From Deltaproteobacteria bacterium (GTDB lineage Bacteria; Desulfobacterota; Syntrophia; Syntrophales; UBA5619): a DNA stretch of 9,443 nucleotides. The translations under genes and the position numbers were made by a program. The DNA is taken from contig JAPLJY010000141.1 of NCBI GenBank assembly GCA_026388345.1, positions 1 to 9,443 on the forward strand, given 5' to 3'. Each line of letters starts with the position of its first letter. Within the stretch, counting starts at the first letter, position 1. The notes below the pieces were generated by a model. It was not told the origin of the DNA. It did not search any database and worked only from the letters and a program-made list of their open reading frames with translations. Of the stretch, positions 6,140 through 9,443 are shown one piece after another.

Positions 6140-7090
6140 ATGAAACCATCGACAAGAAAAATATTCCGGATGCATGGGTGGCGCATCGACAGGGCCATTC
6201 ACAACTACATCTATTTCGTCTTCTACGACCGCTACATCGCCGCCAGCCTGAAGACCGGCCGATGGGTCGTCCTCCGCCTGGGCCGATGGCGTATGGCTGG
6301 GTCCTTTTTCAAGGCTTTCTTCAGCCGGTATCATGCGAAGGTGATCACGGGTTCCGATGTGGAAAAGATGCTCCGCCTCCGGGAGGATTTCTTTGCCGAT
6401 CCCGCCGTGGCGACGCAGGTCATCCCCTTTCGCTATGCGAATAAAATCCTTCTGTCGGAACCCCATTTCATCGCCGTTATGGACTGCCCTTGCCGCCTCT
6501 CCCGCGAAAATCCGTGTCTTCCCACGAAGGTATGCATCGCCGTCGGGCGGACGACAGCGGAATTTTGGATGGACCATGGGCGCAAGTTCCATGTGGAGCA
6601 GATCGATGCCGATCGGGCGCTTCAAATCATCCGGGATGCAAGGAGCCGTGGATGCATCACGACGGCCTGGTTCAAACTGGCGACGGGAGGGCGGACGGGG
6701 GTGATCTGCTCCTGTTGTTCCTGCTGCTGCGGGGGCCTCGAAGGAATGCGGCTGGCCAAGGGCCTGCCGGGTGGCAAGGATATTACGAACATCATTCCTT
6801 CCGGCTATGCGGTCCGCGTCGACGACGGACTGTGCCGTTTCTGCGGAAGTTGCGCCGGAACGTGTATTTTTCAGGCCACGACATTTACCGCAGGGAACAT
6901 TCGTCTCTATGACCGCAACGCCTGCATGGGGTGCGGCCTCTGCGTGGATAAATGCCCGAACGGTGCGCTCCATCTTTACTGGGACCGGGAAAAGGGCATG
7001 CCCCTCGATATCGACCTCCTCCGCAGAACGCCGGGAAAGGAATCAGCGAACCCGCCCGATGACAGCGTGGTGACGAAGGAGATATCATGA
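6140..7090 (+). CDS. Cysteine-rich 2x[4Fe-4S] ferredoxin-type protein
   Basis: A 316-residue electron-transfer protein with 19 cysteines. The C-terminal ferredoxin domain has two cluster motifs: Cys232-235-238-242 (CRFCGSCAGTC) and Cys262-265-268-272 (CMGCGLCVDKCP). Upstream are two further cysteine groups: Cys116, 118, 126 and 132 (CPCRL...C...C), and the dense CSCCSCCCGG at 190-199. Both resemble a known but poorly characterised group of ferredoxin-domain proteins of anaerobes, and may hold an extra cluster or metal. The N-terminus (residues 13-60) is basic and aromatic, with no clear transmembrane helix or signal peptide, so I expect a cytoplasmic protein. ATG 6140 is the only ATG between the in-frame stop at 6104 and residue 11, but its ribosome binding site is weak. 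The stop overlaps the GMC start by four bases, so the products are probably partners. Confidence 0.87.
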   Translation: MKPSTRKIFRMHGWRIDRAIHNYIYFVFYDRYIAASLKTGRWVVLRLGRWRMAGSFFKAFFSRYHAKVITGSDVEKMLRLREDFFADPAVATQVIPFRYANKILLSEPHFIAVMDCPCRLSRENPCLPTKVCIAVGRTTAEFWMDHGRKFHVEQIDADRALQIIRDARSRGCITTAWFKLATGGRTGVICSCCSCCCGGLEGMRLAKGLPGGKDITNIIPSGYAVRVDDGLCRFCGSCAGTCIFQATTFTAGNIRLYDRNACMGCGLCVDKCPNGALHLYWDREKGMPLDIDLLRRTPGKESANPPDDSVVTKEIS

Positions 7091-8379
7091 AAAATTTGAA
7101 GAGCCGGTTTCTTGTCATCGGATCGGGCGCCGGCGGGGCGGCCACAGCGGTGGAACTCGCCCGCCGCCGTCAGGAGGTCGTTCTGCTTGAAACAGGCCCG
7201 TCCCTTCCCTTTCCGGGAAACCATCTCTTTGCCTTCCTGGCCCTGGACGGCCACGGTTTTCTCTCCTCTTCGGAGGGTATGGGCGTCGCCCGCGCCATGA
7301 TCACCGGCGGTTCCACCGTCTTGTCCTGCGGAACGGCCTTGCGTCCGCCGCCGGGCCTGTTCGAGCGGCATGGCATCGATATCGCATCCGATCTGGCGGA
7401 TGTGGAGCGCGAGTTGGCTGTCGGGGAACTCCCTGACAGGATTATCGGAGAAGCGACGCTCCGGATCATGGAGGCGGGAAACAGGGAGGGGATGCATTGG
7501 TGCAAACTCCCCAAGTTTATCGATCCCGACAAGTGCGTGCCCCGTTTCTGCAATTGTATGCTCGGCTGCCCGAAGGACGCAAAATGGACCTCCCGCAGGC
7601 ATATCGATGAAGCCCGGCGGTTGGGCGCCCGGGTTATTTCTTCGATTCATGAGGTGGAAATCCAAAAGGCGGGAGGAAAAGCAACGGGCGCCCGTTTCCG
7701 CCGCAGGGGAGAAACCTGGGCTGTCGAAGCGGAATCCGTCGTCGTGTGTGCGGGAGGGTTGGGAACGCCCATCCTGCTCCGGAAAGCTGGCATAAGTGAA
7801 GCGGGACGGTCTTTCTTCGTCGATCCCCTTGCCCTGACGGTCGGCGTCCATCCCTTTCTCAAGGGCGCTTTCGATCCCCCCATGACGGTCGGGACGACCG
7901 ATTTCCGGCAGGAGGAGGGATTCATCCTCTCCCCGGTTATGGACCCCTGGATGTCCTTCGGCCTGGAACTTCTGAGAGCAGCGCCCTCCCGGCTGCCTTC
8001 CTGGATCTCCTATCCGCGGACCATGGCGATCATGACAAAGGCCCGCGACGGGCTCGCCGGTGAAATCCGATCCGATGGAACTTTCTCGAAGCCCTTGACG
8101 GAAAAGGATCTCGCCATCATCGAGAGGGGCGTGGCGGTTTCCCGGCGGGTACTCCGGGCGACCGGATGCCCTGACAAATCGATCTGGAGCACGCGGGTCA
8201 GGGGCGCACATCCGGGAGGAACGTGCCGAATAGGCGACGTTGTCGACAGCAATCTGAAAACGGGGATCGAAAACCTCTACGTCTGCGACACGTCGGTCCT
8301 TCCCGGCGCCTTGGCCGCGCCTGTAATCATCACCCTGATTGCTCTGGCCCGGCGGCTTGTCCGCCACCTTGCGGATTGA
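7087..8379 (+). CDS. GMC-family FAD oxidoreductase, short form with four-cysteine motif
   Basis: A 430-residue flavoprotein. The FAD-binding Rossmann motif is GSGAGGAATAVELA at 12-25, with Glu35 ending the second strand. The GMC-type GGSTVLSCGTA follows at 74-84. The segment VVVCAGGLGTPILL (218-231) and the C-terminal AHPGGTCRIGD...ENLYVCDTSVLPG block are characteristic; His375 is the likely catalytic base. Known GMC enzymes oxidise alcohols or sterols. Oddities: it is well under the usual 500-600 residues; it has Cys150-x4-Cys155-x-Cys157-x3-Cys161-Pro, a possible iron-sulfur site; and the usual Asn/His-Pro near the C-terminus is replaced by ALAAPVIIT. Start ATG 7087 has AAGGAG (7076-7081) five bases upstream and overlaps the ferredoxin stop (ATGA), so translation is coupled. 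An electron path from FAD to the ferredoxin is plausible. The substrate is unknown. Confidence 0.87.
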   Translation: MKNLKSRFLVIGSGAGGAATAVELARRRQEVVLLETGPSLPFPGNHLFAFLALDGHGFLSSSEGMGVARAMITGGSTVLSCGTALRPPPGLFERHGIDIASDLADVERELAVGELPDRIIGEATLRIMEAGNREGMHWCKLPKFIDPDKCVPRFCNCMLGCPKDAKWTSRRHIDEARRLGARVISSIHEVEIQKAGGKATGARFRRRGETWAVEAESVVVCAGGLGTPILLRKAGISEAGRSFFVDPLALTVGVHPFLKGAFDPPMTVGTTDFRQEEGFILSPVMDPWMSFGLELLRAAPSRLPSWISYPRTMAIMTKARDGLAGEIRSDGTFSKPLTEKDLAIIERGVAVSRRVLRATGCPDKSIWSTRVRGAHPGGTCRIGDVVDSNLKTGIENLYVCDTSVLPGALAAPVIITLIALARRLVRHLAD

Positions 8380-8468
8380 GAAGCCTGAATTCCGTCTCCG
8401 GCGCCAGAAGACGGATGGCGTCCGTATCGGCAAGCTCAAAAAGAACTGCGACGGACACCCGGAAAGCT

Positions 8469-8519
8469 GTTGACCAAAGGGAAGGCTTTCTGAAAAGGGT
8501 TGACCAAAACGTTGACCAA
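8469..8519 (+). repeat. Three copies of GTTGACCAA
   Basis: GTTGACCAA lies at 8469-8477, 8499-8507 and 8511-8519, all in the same orientation (starts 30 and 12 bases apart). They fall between the GMC stop and the bidirectional terminator of tRNA-Leu. In one frame the last two copies read GLTKTLTKSH and then a stop, a style seen at the C-terminal ends of some phage-type integrases. In another frame they read VDQ repeats. They could also be binding sites for a protein. Confidence 0.55.
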
Positions 8520-8526
8520 GAGCCAT

Positions 8527-8579
8527 TAAAACAAAAAGAGGGCTAACCCATAACTGAGCTAACCCTCTGTTTTCCTTTT
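8527..8579. terminator. Bidirectional terminator between GMC gene and tRNA-Leu
   Basis: AGAGGG (8537-8542) and CCCTCT (8563-8568) form a stem; the 20 bases between include a second self-complementary GGGCTAACCC. On the minus strand it is followed by TTTTTGTTTT (8536-8527), a good Rho-independent terminator for tRNA-Leu. On the plus strand it is followed by TTTTCCTTTT (8570-8579), so it can also end the GMC transcript. Confidence 0.75.
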
Positions 8580-8665
8580 GGTGCCGAAGCCGGGACTTGA
8601 ACCCGGACGGATTTTGTCCACTACCCCCTCAAGATAGCGTGTCTACCAGATTCCACCACTTCGGC
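8579..8665 (-). tRNA. tRNA-Leu, anticodon GAG
   Basis: Complete 87-base class II tRNA on the minus strand. The acceptor stem is GCCGAAG with CTTCGGC. The D arm contains GGTAGAC. The anticodon arm is CTATC-TTGAGGG-GGTAG, with anticodon GAG at 8630-8628. The long variable arm includes GGAC-AAAA-TCC, the T arm is CCGGG-TTCAAGT-CCCGG, the discriminator is A, and CCA is encoded. It reads CUC/CUU. It lies downstream of secG on the same strand; E. coli also has tRNA-Leu(GAG), leuU, next to secG, so this is a conserved arrangement. Confidence 0.97.
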
Positions 8666-8719
8666 ATCCCCGTCTGACCCGGCACCGCCGCTTCACGATA
8701 CCTTGCCGACGTTGCCGGG

Positions 8720-8748
8720 AACTTACCCGTTTCAAATTGCTTTGTCAA
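8720..8748 (-). promoter_or_regulatory. tRNA-Leu promoter
   Basis: On the minus strand TTGACA (8748-8743), a 17-base spacer, then TAAGTT (8725-8720), which keeps the T-A---T frame of a -10 box. A start near 8713 would give about 48 bases of 5' leader before the mature tRNA. The tRNA can therefore be made independently of tpiA-secG. Confidence 0.65.
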
Positions 8749-8811
8749 TATCAAAAGAGTCTTTCAATCACGCCACAGCACTCTCACATCCGGTCCCGTG
8801 AACCTGTCGAT

Positions 8812-9159
8812 CTACTTTGTCTGTGGCGCTGCCGGGGCCTGAGGCGCCGGGGCGGGTGGTGCCGCCGGGGTCGGCGCCGGAACCGTTTTCTGCGCGACCG
8901 GTTTAGCGGCGCCTTCCATCAGCGAGCTTCCCTTTCGGGAAGCCGAATAGGACAGGCTGAGGGAGGTCAGCATGAAGATGATGGCGATCGCGGTCGTCAT
9001 TTTTCCCAGAAAGGTTCCCGGACCGCTGCTTCCGAAGACAGTCTGACTGGAACCTCCGAAGACAGCGCCCATGTTCGCGCCCTTTCCCGCCTGCAGTAGC
9101 ACGACGAGGATCAGAACGATACATGCGAATACATGCACAATGGTTATCAGAATCTGCAC
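8812..9159 (-). CDS. secG: Protein translocase subunit SecG
   Basis: Small membrane subunit of the SecYEG protein-export channel. The 115 residues show two transmembrane helices: ILITIVHVFACIVLILVVLL (about 3-22) and TTAIAIIFMLTSLSLSY (about 55-71). Between them is the family loop LLQAGKGANMGAVFGGSSQTVFG with its GxGANMGA... pattern. The tail is a flexible Pro/Ala-rich segment, common in SecG. GTG 9159 is chosen as the start because AAGGGG lies nine bases upstream; TTG codons further up would overlap the end of tpiA. It starts four bases after the tpiA stop, so the two genes form an operon. TAG stop at 8814-8812. Confidence 0.95.
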   Translation of the reverse strand: MQILITIVHVFACIVLILVVLLQAGKGANMGAVFGGSSQTVFGSSGPGTFLGKMTTAIAIIFMLTSLSLSYSASRKGSSLMEGAAKPVAQKTVPAPTPAAPPAPAPQAPAAPQTK

Positions 9160-9163
9160 TTTT

Positions 9164-9443
<280 letters not shown>

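Noticed and set aside
5927..6973. 348-codon open frame on the minus strand opposite the ferredoxin gene
   Set aside because: No recognisable motif, and the plus strand encodes textbook ferredoxin cysteine motifs over the same bases.
6976..8526. 516-codon open frame on the minus strand opposite the GMC gene
   Set aside because: Its translation is low-complexity, rich in Arg, Gly, Pro and Ser, with no family motif. The opposite strand carries clear GMC motifs, so this is a shadow of GC-rich codon use.

Overview
The window looks like chromosomal DNA of a moderately GC-rich anaerobic bacterium. A deltaproteobacterium of the Syntrophus/Smithella type is my best guess. That rests on gene content and style: a two-cluster ferredoxin protein coupled to a flavin oxidoreductase, the yceD-rpmF pair, and tpiA-secG next to tRNA-Leu. 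It does not rest on any database match.

Left part (1-2912) is core. On the minus strand lie yceD (DUF177) and the start of rpmF (ribosomal protein L32). A 536-base gap with no credible gene follows, then gltX (glutamyl-tRNA synthetase) on the plus strand with its own promoter. After gltX come two strong hairpins and a tRNA-Glu(CUC) gene, so the synthetase lies beside one of its substrates.

Middle part (2913-4819) is an AT-rich accessory patch next to the 3' end of tRNA-Glu. It holds one intact gene on the minus strand, a self-inhibited class II Fic protein with a C-terminal winged-helix-like region. A 12-base motif, ATCGGCATATTA, occurs facing inward on both sides of fic. The core ATCGGCA is also arranged as two pairs with 12-base period around the fic promoter. 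These could be operator sites or the edges of a small mobile unit.

Right-centre (4820-8379) has a DUF1499 lipoprotein on the minus strand. Diverging from it are a PNPOx-like flavoprotein and then a pair overlapping by 4 bases: a cysteine-rich 2x[4Fe-4S] ferredoxin protein followed by a short GMC-family flavoprotein. The GMC protein carries its own four-cysteine motif and lacks the usual Asn/His-Pro active-site element. The pair looks like an anaerobic redox module in which a flavin dehydrogenase passes electrons to iron-sulfur clusters instead of oxygen. It is the most interesting part of the window.

Right end (8380-9443) returns to core genes on the minus strand: the end of tpiA, secG, and tRNA-Leu(GAG) with its own promoter and a terminator that can work in both directions. 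Between the GMC gene and that terminator, GTTGACCAA occurs three times, possibly a trace of an old integration at the tRNA.
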